Below, in pieces: positions 26,205-35,600 of a DNA stretch of 64,000 bases. The stretch comes from Streptomyces sp. JB150 (lineage in GTDB: Bacteria; Actinomycetota; Actinomycetes; Streptomycetales; Streptomycetaceae). The stretch covers positions 5,375,803 through 5,439,802 of the forward strand of contig NZ_CP049780.1 of assembly GCF_011193355.1 (NCBI RefSeq). The letters are read 5' to 3'. The notes below the pieces were generated by a model. The model was not told the DNA's origin, ran no database searches, and saw nothing but the letters and a program-made list of their open reading frames with translations. The position numbers and the translations under genes were made by a program. Numbering within the stretch: position 1 is the first letter of the stretch; each line of letters begins with the position of its first letter.

Positions 26205-27365
26205 ATGAGCACCGAGAACCTCCCCCAGAGCCCCGAGCAGCAGCCGACCCGCAAGCCGCGGGTGGCCGTGGTGTGCGGCGGCCGCAGCTCCGAACACGGG
26301 ATCTCCGTGGTCACCGCCGGCGCTGTCCTGAAGGCCATCGACCGGACCAAGTACGAGGTCCTGCCGATCGGCATCACCCGCGACGGGCGCTGGGCGCTCA
26401 CCGCCGACGAGCCGGAGCGGATGGCGATCACCGACCGCCGTACGCCGACCGTCGAGGACCTCGCCGAGTCCGGTGAGGGCGGTGTGGTGCTCCCGGTCGA
26501 CCCGGGCAACCGCGAAGTCGTCTACACCGAGCCGGGGTCCGTGCCCAAGGCACTGGGTGAGGTCGACGTGGTCTTCCCGGTGCTGCACGGCCCGTACGGC
26601 GAGGACGGCACCCTGCAGGGGCTGCTGGAGCTGTCCGGTGTGCCGTACGTGGGCTCGGGTGTGCTCTCCTCGGCCGTCGGCCAGGACAAGGAGTACATGA
26701 AGCGGGTGTTCGAGTCGTTCGGGCTCGCGGTGGGCCCGTATCTGGTGATCCGGCCGCGCGAGTGGCAGCGGGACGCCTCCGCCGCCCGCAGGCGGATCGT
26801 CGACTTCGCCGGCGAGCACGGCTGGCCGCTGTTCGTGAAGCCCGCGCGGGCGGGCTCGTCGATCGGCATCACCAAGGTCGACGACCTCTCCGGCCTCGAC
26901 GAGGCCATCGAGGAGGCGCAGCGGCACGACCCGAAGATCCTGGTCGAGGCCGCGGTGCGCGGCCGGGAGATCGAGTGCGGCGTCCTGGAGTTCGAGGACG
27001 GCCCGCGCGCCTCGGTGCCCGCCGAGATCCCGCCGCCGGACGCGCACGCGTACTACGACTTCGAGGCCAAGTACATCGACTCCACGCCCGGTATCGTCCC
27101 GGCCCCGCTCACCGAGGAGCAGACCGCCGAGGTCCAGCGGCTCGCCGTGCGGGCCTTCGACGCGGCCTCCTGCGAGGGCCTGGTCCGCGCGGACTTCTTC
27201 CTCACCGAGGACGGCGAGTTCGTCATCAACGAGATCAACACGATGCCCGGCTTCACGCCCATCTCGATGTACCCGCAGATGTGGCAGGCGAGCGGCATCG
27301 GCTACGCGGAGCTGGTGGACCGGCTGATCCAGGCGGCCCTGCGCAGGCCGACCGGCCTGCGCTGA
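26205..27365 (+). CDS. ddl: D-alanine--D-alanine ligase
   Basis: A 386-residue ATP-grasp ligase that makes D-Ala-D-Ala for peptidoglycan. Signatures are VAVVCGGRSSEHGISV at the start, LHGPYGEDGTLQGLLEL, KPARAGSSIGITKV (ATP loop) and FVINEINTMPGFTPISMYPQ (metal and substrate binding). Tyr of SMYPQ suggests a D-Ala rather than D-lactate ligase. No resistance-type neighbours (vanH, vanX) are present. Confidence 0.96.
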   Translation: MSTENLPQSPEQQPTRKPRVAVVCGGRSSEHGISVVTAGAVLKAIDRTKYEVLPIGITRDGRWALTADEPERMAITDRRTPTVEDLAESGEGGVVLPVDPGNREVVYTEPGSVPKALGEVDVVFPVLHGPYGEDGTLQGLLELSGVPYVGSGVLSSAVGQDKEYMKRVFESFGLAVGPYLVIRPREWQRDASAARRRIVDFAGEHGWPLFVKPARAGSSIGITKVDDLSGLDEAIEEAQRHDPKILVEAAVRGREIECGVLEFEDGPRASVPAEIPPPDAHAYYDFEAKYIDSTPGIVPAPLTEEQTAEVQRLAVRAFDAASCEGLVRADFFLTEDGEFVINEINTMPGFTPISMYPQMWQASGIGYAELVDRLIQAALRRPTGLR

Positions 27366-27379
27366 CGGCGGCCGGGGAC

Positions 27380-27412
27380 GCGGGGCCGTAGCGACGCGAC
27401 GTACGGCCCCGC
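27380..27412. terminator. Hairpin terminator between ddl and the lipoprotein gene
   Basis: Perfect 11-bp arms, gcggggccgta (27380-27390) and tacggccccgc (27402-27412), between convergent genes. Confidence 0.75.
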
Positions 27413-27494
27413 CGCGCACCGCACTCGGCGGCATCCGGTACCGGACAGGACCCGGCAGAGAACAGCGCCCGGCGAACCGGCCGGCTCGCGGCCG

Positions 27495-27992
27495 CTAGTC
27501 GGCGATCCCCTGCGGAATCGCCGACTTCACGGCTGGCGCCAGATCGATCAGCACCGCCGAGCTGTCCACGTCCCCGGTCACGCTCACCTCGACGTACGCC
27601 TTCCGGTTCGCCGTGGTGAAACGGAACCCGCCGTCCGTCCTCTCCTGGAGCCAGTCGACCCCGTTCACCCCGCCCGGGACGGCATCCGCGTCCCGTCCCT
27701 CCGCGACCTTCGGGTCGAGCATCTTCGGGGGCCGCGGCACCCCGCAGCGCAGTATGATCTCCGGGCTTCCCCAGCCCGCGGTCAGCGTGGACCGCGGCAT
27801 CGGGTCCTCGCGGCTCAGACCGGCCACCTTCCGCGGCAGCGCCTCGTCCAGCTTCCGGCACAGCCCGGTCACCGCTGCGTCCGGACTGGGAACCGTCGCC
27901 GACGCGCTGTCGTCTGCTGAGGAGCAGCCCGCGGCGGTGATCAGCAGGGCGAGCGCGGACAGGCCGAGCGGCCGGTGACGGAAGATGTGCAC
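27495..27992 (-). CDS. DUF3515-type lipoprotein
   Basis: A 165-residue exported lipoprotein. The signal peptide has RHR, a hydrophobic core (LGLSALALLITAAG) and a lipobox ending in Cys near residue 23 (TAAGCSS). The mature domain has the DUF3515 features: LCRKLDEALPRKVAGL, two conserved Cys including LRCGVPRPP, and DGGFRFTTANRKAYVEV. The family occurs widely in actinobacteria next to ddl and thiL; its function is unknown. Confidence 0.88.
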   Translation of the reverse strand: MHIFRHRPLGLSALALLITAAGCSSADDSASATVPSPDAAVTGLCRKLDEALPRKVAGLSREDPMPRSTLTAGWGSPEIILRCGVPRPPKMLDPKVAEGRDADAVPGGVNGVDWLQERTDGGFRFTTANRKAYVEVSVTGDVDSSAVLIDLAPAVKSAIPQGIAD

Positions 27993-28012
27993 CGGCCAAG
28001 GGTAGACGGGGG

Positions 28013-28246
28013 CTACAGATGGACCACCGGGCAGGTCAGGGTGCGCGTGATGCCTTCCACCTGCTGGACCTTGGCGACCACCATGCGACCGAGGTCGTCG
28101 ACCGTGTCGGCCTGCGCCCGCACGATGACGTCGTACGGTCCGGTGACGTCCTCGGCCTGGACGACTCCAGGGATCTTGCTGATCGACTCGGCGACGGTCG
28201 ACGCCTTGCCGACCTCCGTCTGGATCAGGATGTACGCCTGTACCAC
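28013..28246 (-). CDS. Stand-alone Lrp/AsnC ligand-binding (RAM) domain protein
   Basis: A 77-residue protein that consists only of the effector domain of Lrp/AsnC regulators: VQAYILIQTEVGKASTVAE, VVQAEDVTGPYDVIVRAQAD, VEGITRTLTCPVV. It has no DNA-binding domain. The GTG at 28246 has GGAGG 4 bases upstream. Such small proteins bind amino acids or assemble with full-length Lrp proteins; the ligand here is unknown. It is divergent from thiL. Confidence 0.9.
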   Translation of the reverse strand: MVQAYILIQTEVGKASTVAESISKIPGVVQAEDVTGPYDVIVRAQADTVDDLGRMVVAKVQQVEGITRTLTCPVVHL

Positions 28247-28473
28247 GGAACCTCCAGGGCGGCCACGAGGATCATGTGGGGAAAAGGAACGCCACGGTAT
28301 CGCGTCGCCGCACGCCGCGGGGAGACCTGCGGGAGACGGGCTCCGCGTGCCGGGGGGTCGGGATGACGGAAGTTGACGCCGAGGGGGACCGCGCCGACGG
28401 TCACTTCGACCGTATCGAGGACACTGTTGACGCGCGACCGGGCATGCACGAGGACAGAAGGGGCGTAAGGGCA

Positions 28474-29439
28474 ATGAAGGGCACTGTTGGTGAGCTCGGG
28501 GAGTTCGGGCTCATCAGGGAGCTCACCTCCCGTCTCACCACCACCCCGGCGGTGCGGGTCGGCCCCGGCGACGACGCCGCGGTGGTCGCCGCACCCGACC
28601 GCAGGGTCGTGGCCAGCACCGACATCCTCGTGGAGGGCCGGCACTTCCGCCGCGACTGGTCCACGGCGTACGACGTCGGCCGCAAGGCCGCCGCGCAGAA
28701 CCTTGCGGACATCGCCGCCATGGGTGCCGTGCCGACCGCGCTGCTGCTCGGCCTGGTCGTGCCCGCCGAACTGCCGGTGACCTGGCCGAGCGAGCTGATG
28801 GACGGCCTGCGCGACGAATGCCAGGTCGCGGGCGCCGCGGTGGTCGGCGGGGACGTCGTACGCGGCGAGACCATCACCGTGTCGATCACCGCGCTCGGCG
28901 ATCTGCGCAACCAGGAGCCGGTGACCCGGGGCGGCGCCCAGCCCGGCGACCTGGTCGCGGTGACCGGCTGGCTGGGCTGGTCCGCCGCCGGGTACGCGGT
29001 GCTCTCCCGCGGCTTCCGCTCGCCGCGCGCCTTCGTCGAGGCGCACCGGCGCCCCGAGCCGCCGTACCACGCGGGCCCGGCCGCCGCCGCGCTCGGCGCG
29101 ACCGCGATGTGCGACGTCAGTGACGGGCTGATCGCCGACCTGGGGCACATCGCGGAGGCCAGCAAGGTCCGGATCGACATCCGCTCCGGTGCGATCGACA
29201 TCCCCTCCCAGATGAACGACATCGGGCAGGCGGTCGGCGTGGACCCGCTGCAGTGGGTGCTGACCGGGGGAGAGGACCACGCGATCGTGGCGACCTTCCC
29301 GCCGGACGTGAAGCTGCCCGCCCGCTGGAAGGTCATCGGCGAGGTGCAGAACCCCTCCGCGCTGCCGCAGGTGACGGTGGACGGGGCGCCCTGGACCAGC
29401 AGGGGCGGCTGGGACCACTTCGGGGACATGGAGTCATGA
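28474..29439 (+). CDS. thiL: Thiamine-monophosphate kinase
   Basis: A 321-residue enzyme that phosphorylates thiamine monophosphate to thiamine pyrophosphate. Signatures are the start [33 protein letters not shown] and [13 protein letters not shown], followed by [17 protein letters not shown] and [13 protein letters not shown]. The ATG at 28474 begins the conserved fold; the open frame upstream is not conserved-looking. The stop overlaps the thiD start (ATGA). Confidence 0.96.
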   Translation: MKGTVGELGEFGLIRELTSRLTTTPAVRVGPGDDAAVVAAPDRRVVASTDILVEGRHFRRDWSTAYDVGRKAAAQNLADIAAMGAVPTALLLGLVVPAELPVTWPSELMDGLRDECQVAGAAVVGGDVVRGETITVSITALGDLRNQEPVTRGGAQPGDLVAVTGWLGWSAAGYAVLSRGFRSPRAFVEAHRRPEPPYHAGPAAAALGATAMCDVSDGLIADLGHIAEASKVRIDIRSGAIDIPSQMNDIGQAVGVDPLQWVLTGGEDHAIVATFPPDVKLPARWKVIGEVQNPSALPQVTVDGAPWTSRGGWDHFGDMES

Positions 29440-30254
29440 ACGCGCCGCCCAGAGTGCTGACCGTGGCCGGCTCGGACTCCGGCGGCGGCGCCGGCGTCCA
29501 GGCCGACCTGAAGACGATGCTCGCGCTCGGCGTGCACGGCATGAGCGTGCTCACCGCGGTGACCGCGCAGAACTCGCTCGGTGTGCAGGGCGCGTGGGAA
29601 CTTCCGGTGGAGGCGGTGCGGGCGCAGTACCGCAGTGTCGTGGACGACATCGGCGTCCAGGCGGTCAAGACCGGCATGCTCGCCTCGGCGGAACTGGTCG
29701 AGACGGTCGCCGAACTGATCGCCGGGACGGACGCGCCGGCCGTCGTCGACCCCGTCGGCGTCTCCAAGCACGGCGACGCGCTGCTGGCGGCCTCCGCGCT
29801 GGAGTCCGTCCGGACCAGGCTGCTGCCGGTCGCCACCGTCGCCACCCCGAACCTCGACGAGGTGGCCCAGCTCACCGGCGTCCGGGTGAAAAGCGAACGG
29901 CAGCTGCGGCAGGCCGCCGAGGCCGTCCTCGCGTACGGGCCGCGCTGGGTGGTGATCAAGGGCGGTCATCTGTCCGGCGAGGCCGTCGACCTGCTCACCG
30001 ACGGCTCCGAAGAACACTGGCTGCGCGCCCCCCGGCACGACAACCGCCACACCCACGGCACCGGCTGCACCCTGGCCTCGGCGATCGCCTCGCACCTCGC
30101 GCGCGGTCTGGCCGTACCGGAGGCGGTCGCGGCGGCCAAGGAGTACGTCACCGGCGCCATCGCGGCCGGGTTCGCCCTCGGCGGCGGGATCGGCCCGGTG
30201 GACCACGGGTGGGCCCTCTCGCGGGCGCGCGGGGACGCGCCTTCCGAGGCGTAG
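29436..30254 (+). CDS. thiD: Hydroxymethylpyrimidine/phosphomethylpyrimidine kinase
   Basis: A 272-residue ribokinase-fold enzyme that phosphorylates HMP and HMP-P for thiamine synthesis. Signatures are [46 protein letters not shown] and the catalytic [17 protein letters not shown]. It is translationally coupled to thiL, forming a two-gene thiamine unit. No TPP riboswitch was recognised upstream. Confidence 0.96.
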   Translation: MNAPPRVLTVAGSDSGGGAGVQADLKTMLALGVHGMSVLTAVTAQNSLGVQGAWELPVEAVRAQYRSVVDDIGVQAVKTGMLASAELVETVAELIAGTDAPAVVDPVGVSKHGDALLAASALESVRTRLLPVATVATPNLDEVAQLTGVRVKSERQLRQAAEAVLAYGPRWVVIKGGHLSGEAVDLLTDGSEEHWLRAPRHDNRHTHGTGCTLASAIASHLARGLAVPEAVAAAKEYVTGAIAAGFALGGGIGPVDHGWALSRARGDAPSEA

Positions 30255-30287
30255 GTCACCGGGGTGCGCCCGCCCCGCGCGGGTACA

Positions 30288-30324
30288 GCAAAAAGCCGGT
30301 CCACCGAGTGGACCGGCTTTTTGC
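30288..30324. terminator. Bidirectional intrinsic terminator between thiD and rpmB
   Basis: Perfect 17-bp arms, gcaaaaagccggtccac (30288-30304) and gtggaccggctttttgc (30308-30324). The aaaaa/ttttt ends provide a U-run in either direction, fitting the convergent gene pair. Confidence 0.93.
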
Positions 30325-30359
30325 AGCGAACCGGCAGTGGCCGCGCGCTCAGCTGAGCG

Positions 30360-30545
30360 TCAGCGCGAGACCTTGCCGGCCTTGATGCACGAGGTGCAAG
30401 CGTTCACGCGCTTCGGCGTCCCGCCGACCACGGTACGCACACGCTGGATGTTCGGGTTCCAGCGGCGGGACGTACGGCGGTGCGAGTGCGAGATGTTGTT
30501 GCCGAAGCCCGGCCCCTTGCCGCAGACGTCGCAGTTGGCAGCCAC
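30360..30545 (-). CDS. rpmB: 50S ribosomal protein L28
   Basis: A 61-residue ribosomal protein, starting at GTG with GGAG 5 bases ahead. It begins [20 protein letters not shown] and ends [14 protein letters not shown]; the two CxxC pairs mark the zinc-binding (C+) form. Actinobacteria often also carry a zinc-free copy used when zinc is scarce; none is in this window. An 18-bp perfect palindrome lies in the leader at 30582-30599. Confidence 0.97.
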   Translation of the reverse strand: MAANCDVCGKGPGFGNNISHSHRRTSRRWNPNIQRVRTVVGGTPKRVNACTSCIKAGKVSR

Positions 30546-30581
30546 GGGTCACTCCAAAGACTTCAGATGCACTTACGGTTA

Positions 30582-30599
30582 ATCCCGGCATGCCGGGAT
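30582..30599. promoter_or_regulatory. 18-bp perfect palindrome upstream of rpmB
   Basis: The sequence atcccggcatgccgggat reads the same on both strands. It lies 37 bases upstream of the rpmB start, in the region where its promoter should be. It could be a repressor site or an RNA hairpin in the leader; no regulator is known from the sequence. Confidence 0.5.
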
Positions 30600-30810
30600 C
30601 GAGATCTTGGGCTCACTTCGAGCAGTCGATCTGAGTGGCGCTGCCAGGGGGAATGGCCCGATCAGGATCGGGCAACCGGAGCAGCATACAACGGCTGCAC
30701 CCGTGGAACGAAACTACCATGGCTGCTCCGGGGCCCGCCCCGGCCCTCTTCCGGCGGCCACCGGCCCTGGGTCTACGCTGCGTCCAGTCCAGCAGCTCAG
30801 GGAGGCGCAG

Positions 30811-32595
30811 GTGGCGCAGGTGCCGCAGACATTCTTCGATGCTCTCGCGGTGCGCACCTGGTGCGGTCTCGCGCTCACGGCCCTCGGGCGGGCGCGCGAG
30901 GAGATCGACGCGATCAACGTGTACCCGGTGGCGGACGGCGACACGGGCACGAACCTGTATCTGACGGTGGAGTCGGCCGCCGCCGCGGTGGAGGCGGTGT
31001 TCGCCGGGCACGAGGCCCGAGCCGGGCAGCCCGAGCCGCCCTCGCTGGCTGAGGCGGTGCGCGCGATGGCGCACGGCGCGCTCATCGGGGCCCGCGGGAA
31101 CTCCGGCACCATCCTCGCCCAGCTGCTGCGCGGCATGGCCCAGGTGCTCGCCGCCGCCGACGACACCCCGCACACCGACGGACCCGGCCTGCGGCTCGCC
31201 CTGCGCCGCGCCGCCGACTCCGCCCGCGAGGCCGTCGCCCGCCCCGTGGAGGGCACGGTGCTGACGGTCGCCGCGGCGGCGGCGGACGCGGCCGAGGCGG
31301 CCGGGGAGACCGGAGGGGACTGCGGGGCCGTCGCGCGGGCCGCCTACGACGGGGCGCGCACCGCCCTCGCCGCGACGCCGCGGCAACTGCCCGTGCTGGA
31401 GCGCGCCGGGGTGGTCGACGCCGGCGGGCGGGGCCTCGTCGCGGTGCTCGGGGCGCTGGTGGAGACGTTCACGGGGGAGACACCGCGCGGTGGGCCGGCC
31501 CCGCTGTCCGGGGTCCACGCGCGCGTGGGGGGCGCGGAAGGAGGGGAGGGCGGTGCGGGGGCGGTGCAGCTTCCTCCCGAGGAGGGTGCGGGGGAGGTGC
31601 CGGTGTGTGCCGAGGGTGGTGCGGAAGCCGTGCCGGTCTGTGCCGAGGGCGCGGACGGGGCGGAGGAGGACGGACCCGCCTTCGAGGTCATCTACCTCCT
31701 GGAGGCCGACGACACCGCCGTGGCCCGGCTGCGGCGGCGGCTGGACGCGCTCGGGGACTCCCTCGTCGTGGTCGGCGGCGACGGGCTGTGGAACGTGCAT
31801 GTGCACGTGGACGATGCCGGGGCCGCCGTGGAGGCGGGCGTCGAGGCCGGACGGCCGTACCGGATCCGCATCACCCACTTCGGCGTGGGCGACGTGCACA
31901 CCGCGCGCGGGGAGCGGCCGCCCGTGCAGCGGACCCAGCGCGCGGTGGTGGCCGTCGTGCCCGGCGAGGGCCTGGCCGGGCTCTACGCCGACGCCGGCGC
32001 GACCACCGTGCTCGCCCGCCCCGGGGAGCCGCCCGCCAGCGGGGAACTGCTGCACGCCGTACGACGGGCCCACGCGCGCGAGGTGGTGCTGCTGCCCAAC
32101 GACGCCGACCTGCGCCACACCGCCGCCGCGGCGGCCGAGCAGGCCCGCGCGGAGGGCATCCGCGTCGCCCTCATCCCCACCCGCTCCGCCGTCCAGGGCA
32201 TCGCGGCCCTCGCGGTCCACGAGCCGGAGCGCCGCTTCGACGAGGACGTCGTCGCGATGACCTCGGCGGCGGGCGCCACCCGCTACGCCGAGGTCACCGT
32301 CGCCCTGGAGCAGTCCTGGACCACCGCGGGCATCTGCCAGGCCGGCGATGTCCTCGGGCTCATCGACGGCGACGTGGCCGTCATCGGCGCCGACGTCACC
32401 GCCACCGCCCGGACCGTCCTCGACCGCATGCTCGCGGCCGGCGGCGAGCTGGTCACCATCGTCCTCGGCGACGAGGTCCCGCAGTCGGTCGCCGACCGGC
32501 TGGAGGCCCGCGTCCGCGAGGCGTACCTCGCGGTGGACACGGTGGTGTACCAGGGCGGGCGGCAGGGGTCGCTCGTGCTGATCGGGGTGGAGTGA
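30811..32595 (+). CDS. DAK2/DhaL-domain protein, fatty acid kinase FakA-like
   Basis: A 594-residue protein. Residues 1-210 are a DhaL (DAK2) kinase-like domain with the metal/nucleotide motif DAINVYPVADGDTGTNL and GARGNSGTILAQLLRGMA. A Glu/Gly-rich linker near residues 230-290 is followed by the YloV/FakA C-terminal region (VHVDDAGAAVEAG, FFxEDVVAMT-like block, CQAGDVLGLIDGDVAVIG). FakA phosphorylates fatty acids presented by FakB proteins. The GTG at 30811 has GGAGG 5 bases upstream. No fakB gene is adjacent. The exact substrate is not shown. Confidence 0.87.
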   Translation: MAQVPQTFFDALAVRTWCGLALTALGRAREEIDAINVYPVADGDTGTNLYLTVESAAAAVEAVFAGHEARAGQPEPPSLAEAVRAMAHGALIGARGNSGTILAQLLRGMAQVLAAADDTPHTDGPGLRLALRRAADSAREAVARPVEGTVLTVAAAAADAAEAAGETGGDCGAVARAAYDGARTALAATPRQLPVLERAGVVDAGGRGLVAVLGALVETFTGETPRGGPAPLSGVHARVGGAEGGEGGAGAVQLPPEEGAGEVPVCAEGGAEAVPVCAEGADGAEEDGPAFEVIYLLEADDTAVARLRRRLDALGDSLVVVGGDGLWNVHVHVDDAGAAVEAGVEAGRPYRIRITHFGVGDVHTARGERPPVQRTQRAVVAVVPGEGLAGLYADAGATTVLARPGEPPASGELLHAVRRAHAREVVLLPNDADLRHTAAAAAEQARAEGIRVALIPTRSAVQGIAALAVHEPERRFDEDVVAMTSAAGATRYAEVTVALEQSWTTAGICQAGDVLGLIDGDVAVIGADVTATARTVLDRMLAAGGELVTIVLGDEVPQSVADRLEARVREAYLAVDTVVYQGGRQGSLVLIGVE

Positions 32596-32607
32596 GCGCG
32601 GGGGCGG

Positions 32608-32660
32608 TCGGACACCGAGCGGTCGGACACCGGGCCTTCGGACACCGGACCTTCGGACAC
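32608..32660 (+). repeat. Four 15-bp direct repeats after the FakA-like gene
   Basis: The octamer tcggacac starts at 32608, 32623, 32638 and 32653, giving an exact 15-bp period (tcggacaccgNNcNg type units). It lies in the 102-base gap between convergent genes and does not form an obvious hairpin. Confidence 0.85.
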
Positions 32661-32697
32661 TGAGCCGGCGCGGGTGCGCGGGCCGCGTGCCGGCCGG

Positions 32698-35600
32698 TCA
32701 GTGGGGCCGCTGTTCGCCCACCACGCGCAGCATCTGCTCCGCCTCGGCCCGCCGGGCGCGGGCCGCCTCGTCGTCCTGTCCGGCGTACGCGGCCAGCACC
32801 GTACGCGCGCGGGCCGCGGCCTCGGCCGGGCGGCCCAGGTCGGCCTCCAGCCAGCCGGCCGCGAGCTCGGCGCCGGTACGGCTGTGCAGGGCGTCGTCAC
32901 CGAGGGCGGCGAAGACCGCGACGGCCTCCGTCATCTGGTCCAGGGCCGCCTCGAACGCGGCCTGGATCGAGCCGTCCTCGGCGTCCTCGGCGCACGAGCG
33001 GGCCAGCAGGTCGCCGAACTGGCGGTGGGTCTGACCCAGTTCCGCGGTGAGCCGCTGCCGCGCCTCCTCGTCGGGCGCCGCGGCCAGCGCCGCCGCGCAC
33101 TCGCGCAGGGCCTCCGCCATCAGCTTCCGCGCGCCGTCCGCACGGCTCCCGCTGTCCGAGCCGTCCGCGCGCCCGGTGTCGTCCGCGCGTCCCGTGTCGC
33201 CCGAGCTGTCCGCGCCGTGCGAGCCGTCCGCGCCCCCCGTGCCGTCCTCCGCGCGCAGGGCCAGCCACGCGCGGGCCCGCAGTGAGCGGACCAGGCCGTG
33301 GACGTTGCCCAGGGTGCGCCACAGCTCGCCCGCGCGCGTGTACGCCTGGTCCGCCGCGGCCGGCAGGCCCGCGTGGCTCAGGGACTCGGCGGCCAGGTGG
33401 GCGAGCGTCGCGTGATCGTGCTGCTCGGGCCAGTGCCGGGCGATCTCCGCGGCCCGGAGGCGGCGTTCGGCGGCCGCCTGGTGCTCCTCCAGCTCGCTCA
33501 GGCAGTCGCCGAGCCACCACAGCGTCTGCACCACCGCCCCGTCGCCGTGCGTCTGCGCGCTCAGGTCGGGCAGCGCCGACTCCAGTACCTCGGCGGCCTC
33601 GGCCCACCGCCCCTGCCGCAGCAGGAACCCGCCGAGCAGCTGACGCGCCCAGGCACCGAGGGTGCGGCTCTCGCCCGCCTCGTCGGCCCAGTGCGCCGCC
33701 TCCAGGGCGTGCTCCGCGGCCTCCTCGGCCCGCCCCCGCCCGCCGACCACCTCGGCGAGCTGCAGACGCAGCTGCGCCCGCCCCACGGGCTCCAACTGCG
33801 CCCCGCCGTGCTCCAGGGCCGCGCGCAGCGCCCGCTCCGCCTCCGCCATGTCGCCCAGCTGGTGGGCGATCTGGGCGAGCCGGGCCTCGTACTCCACCGC
33901 GAACCACGGCAGCCCCGCGGTCACGTACTCCTCGGCGGCCCGCGTGAACAGCGCCGCCGCCGCGTGCGGGTCCCCGGAGCGCAGCGCCAGCTCCGCGAGC
34001 ATCGCCCGCGCCTCCGCCGCCCGCGAGGCCAGCCGTACGTCACCGCCGGTGTGCCCGTCCACCAGCGCCAGCACCTCCCGGACGGCGGCCTCGGCCCCGG
34101 TCAGGACCGGGTCGTCCGCGCCGGGCGCGCCGCCGTCACCGGCCGGCTCCTGCGCCTCGTACACCCGCCGCATCAGGATCCGCGCCCGGCCCATCAGGAC
34201 CGACGCGGTCTGGCGTATGCCGGTGGCGTCCTCCGCGTAGAGCGCGAGCACCCGGTCGTAGAGGCCGGCGACGGCGGCGACGGCCGCGTCCACGTCACCG
34301 GCGAGCGCGCGGACGTAGGCGGCACGCGCGCGGGCGGCCAGGGCCTCGCCGGGGTCGCCCGCCTCGGCGTACAGCTCGGCGGCCCGCTCGAAGAGGGCGG
34401 CGCCCTCCGGGCCGAGGGCCATCGCCTCGTGGTCGGCGATCTCCGCGCGGTCGCGCGCGTCCAGCTCGACGCCCGGCGCGGCCCCGGCGGCGCGCGCGAC
34501 GGCCGCCCACGCCTCGACGGCGTTCGGCCGGAGCGTGTCCGACAGGCGGCGGGCCTCGGCGAGCAGCGCCTCGATGCCGGGTTCCGCGCCGGAGGCCGTA
34601 CCGGCCCGGCCGGGGCTCGCCCCGTCCCCGCCGAGGTTCGCCCCGCTGCCACCGTTGCCCGCCGGGTCCGCGCCGGCGTGCGCCCGGCCCGCGCCCGATG
34701 CGGTGCCGTCCGGGCCGGGCAGGCCGGATGCGGTGCCGTCCGCGCAGAGGAGGCCCGATGCGGTGCCGTCCGGGCCGGGCGGTACGGAGGGTTGTGCGGC
34801 CGCGGCGGCGGACGCGGAGGTGGGCGCCGAGCGCGGGGTGCGTACGCCCAGCGGGAGCCGGTCCAGCAGCGCGGGCTGAGCCATGCGCGCGCGGATGTGC
34901 TCACTGACGTGCGACGTGCCGTTGCGCTGGTCGAATTGCGCCGCCAGCGCCAGCGCCTCCCCGCGCGCGTGGACGGCGAGTTCGCGTGCCGTCCACGCCC
35001 GCCCCGCCGGCCCCGGCACCTGCCGGTCCCCGAAGCCCCGCGCGGTCAGCCGGTCCATCAGCAGCGCCACCACGCTCAGGAACTCCATCCGGCTGCGCGG
35101 CTGCCCGTCGTCCGTGAAGTACGCCGGCCGCTCCGCCAGCAGCTCCACACCGCGCGCCTCGTTGCCGGTCAGCGCGCAGAACTCCACGTGCTCCGCGTAC
35201 GCGCCGCGCATGCTCTCCATGGGCCGCACCAGCCGCAAACCCCGCAGATGGTGGGCGCGCGCCTCGTCCAGCCGGCCCAGTCGCACCAGCGGCAGCAGCG
35301 AGGACGCGAGCACCGCGTGCGGCTCGTGGGCGCAGCCGAACTCGCCGTCCAGGACGGGCCGCCAGACCCGCAGCGCCTCCTCGTCCCGGCCGCGCTCCGC
35401 CTGCCACCAGCCCTGCCCGTCCAGCTCGCACGCGTGGCAGTCGGCCATGGCGTCGCGGTCGGCGGCCAGCCACGCGGCGTAGGCGCGCTCCGCGCGGGGC
35501 ACGTCCCCGATGTGCGCGGCGACATGGAACTCGGCGCCGCGCACCGCCCGCTCCGAGTGCCCGGCCAGCCGGTAGCGCTGCTCCATCTCGGCGAGCCACT

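Noticed and set aside
28276..28473. N-terminal extension of ThiL
   Set aside because: The family begins at the [14 protein letters not shown] segment; the upstream frame is in the divergent promoter region.
29250..29450. TPP riboswitch for the thiamine genes
   Set aside because: No thi-box elements were recognised upstream of thiL or between thiL and thiD; the two genes overlap.
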